From Candidatus Omnitrophota bacterium (GTDB lineage: Bacteria; Omnitrophota; Gorgyraeia; Gygaellales; Profunditerraquicolaceae): DNA of 7,252 nt. Under the pieces are notes generated by a model. The model saw only the letters and a list, made by a program, of their open reading frames with translations, was not told the origin of the DNA and ran no database searches. Positions 7,156 through 7,252 of the stretch are shown here, piece by piece (within the stretch, counting starts at the first letter, position 1; the number at the start of each line of letters is the position of its first letter). A program made the position numbers and the translations under genes. Location of the stretch: assembly GCA_017995695.1 (NCBI GenBank), contig JAGOIJ010000081.1, forward strand, positions 1-7,252, in the 5' to 3' direction.

Positions 7156-7252
7156 AATGCGTCAGTTTTTCTTGCGCAACCGACAGGCTGCATCATGCTA
7201 TACCCAAGAAATGATTTCATAAACAATACGCCTATCGCAACAGGCAGGAGGG
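7152..7252 (-). CDS. possible C-terminal tail of an upstream gene, cut by the window edge
   Basis: On the minus strand one frame is open from the right edge for 32 codons and ends in TGA at 7154-7152, overlapping the radical SAM start as ATGA. It reads a hydrophobic run (LLPVAIGVLFMKSFLGYS) followed by a short polar tail with Q, R, K and D. This could be a terminal membrane or amphipathic helix. The identity is not recognised and 32 residues are too few to assign one. The main support is that the same four-base overlap recurs at two other junctions here (607-604 and 3773-3770). Another frame is open from the edge for 19 codons and ends earlier in TAG, so this remains tentative. Confidence 0.4.
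   Translation of the reverse strand, partial: LLPVAIGVLFMKSFLGYSMMQPVGCARKTDAL

Noticed and set aside
7197..7252. Alternative right-edge frame on the minus strand ending in TAG
   Set aside because: It could be the tail of another gene, but only about 19 codons are visible and it leaves a gap, whereas the neighbouring frame gives the overlap pattern typical of this operon.
1..7252. Mobile elements, CRISPR arrays, tRNA or rRNA genes, and hairpin terminators
   Set aside because: I saw no transposase, repeat array, structured RNA or GC-rich hairpin with a T run; coding density leaves almost no room for them. The 34-residue periodicity at 3770-5743 is protein-level TPR and not a DNA repeat.

Overview
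The window reads as the interior of one long minus-strand operon for a surface glycan or glycolipid, transcribed from right to left. Every supported gene is on the minus strand. The genes overlap or nearly touch (4, 1, 4, 48, 2 and 4 bases apart or overlapping), and both ends of the window cut through genes. Base composition is mid-range by eye. No RNA genes, mobile elements, CRISPR arrays or terminators were seen. A TMTC-like membrane protein with TPR repeats, a B12-type radical SAM protein and GDP-deoxysugar genes together suggest an uncultivated Gram-negative lineage of the Omnitrophota or wider PVC type. That placement is an inference from gene style only and has low confidence.

Layout in transcription order. 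(1) 7252-7152: a short open C-terminal tail of an upstream gene. (2) 7155-5743: a B12-binding-type radical SAM enzyme. (3) 5743-3770: a multi-spanning GT-C/TMTC-like membrane protein with six exact 34-residue TPRs. (4) 3773-2628: a GT4 glycosyltransferase starting at GTG. (5) A 48-base AT-rich gap, the only real intergenic space. (6) 2579-1587: a GDP-mannose 4,6-dehydratase-type SDR with an intact active site. (7) 1584-604: a GDP-L-fucose-synthase (Fcl/WcaG)-like SDR that has lost almost all its catalytic residues. (8) 607-1: the N-terminal 202 residues of a TylF/MycF-like sugar O-methyltransferase, running off the left edge.

A plausible joint role: the dehydratase makes a GDP-4-keto-6-deoxyhexose, a downstream step finishes the sugar, the GT4 enzyme transfers it, the methyltransferase caps a hydroxyl, and the GT-C/TPR protein acts at the membrane. 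The radical SAM protein's substrate is unknown. The most notable observation is the Fcl-like protein. By eye against remembered E. coli Fcl, Cys109, Tyr136, Lys140 and His179 become Ala, Ile, Ala and Asn, while positions that contact GDP look kept. It may be a pseudoenzyme or a repurposed GDP-sugar protein. Otherwise I see a fairly ordinary glycan cluster and no clear sign of a wholly new system.
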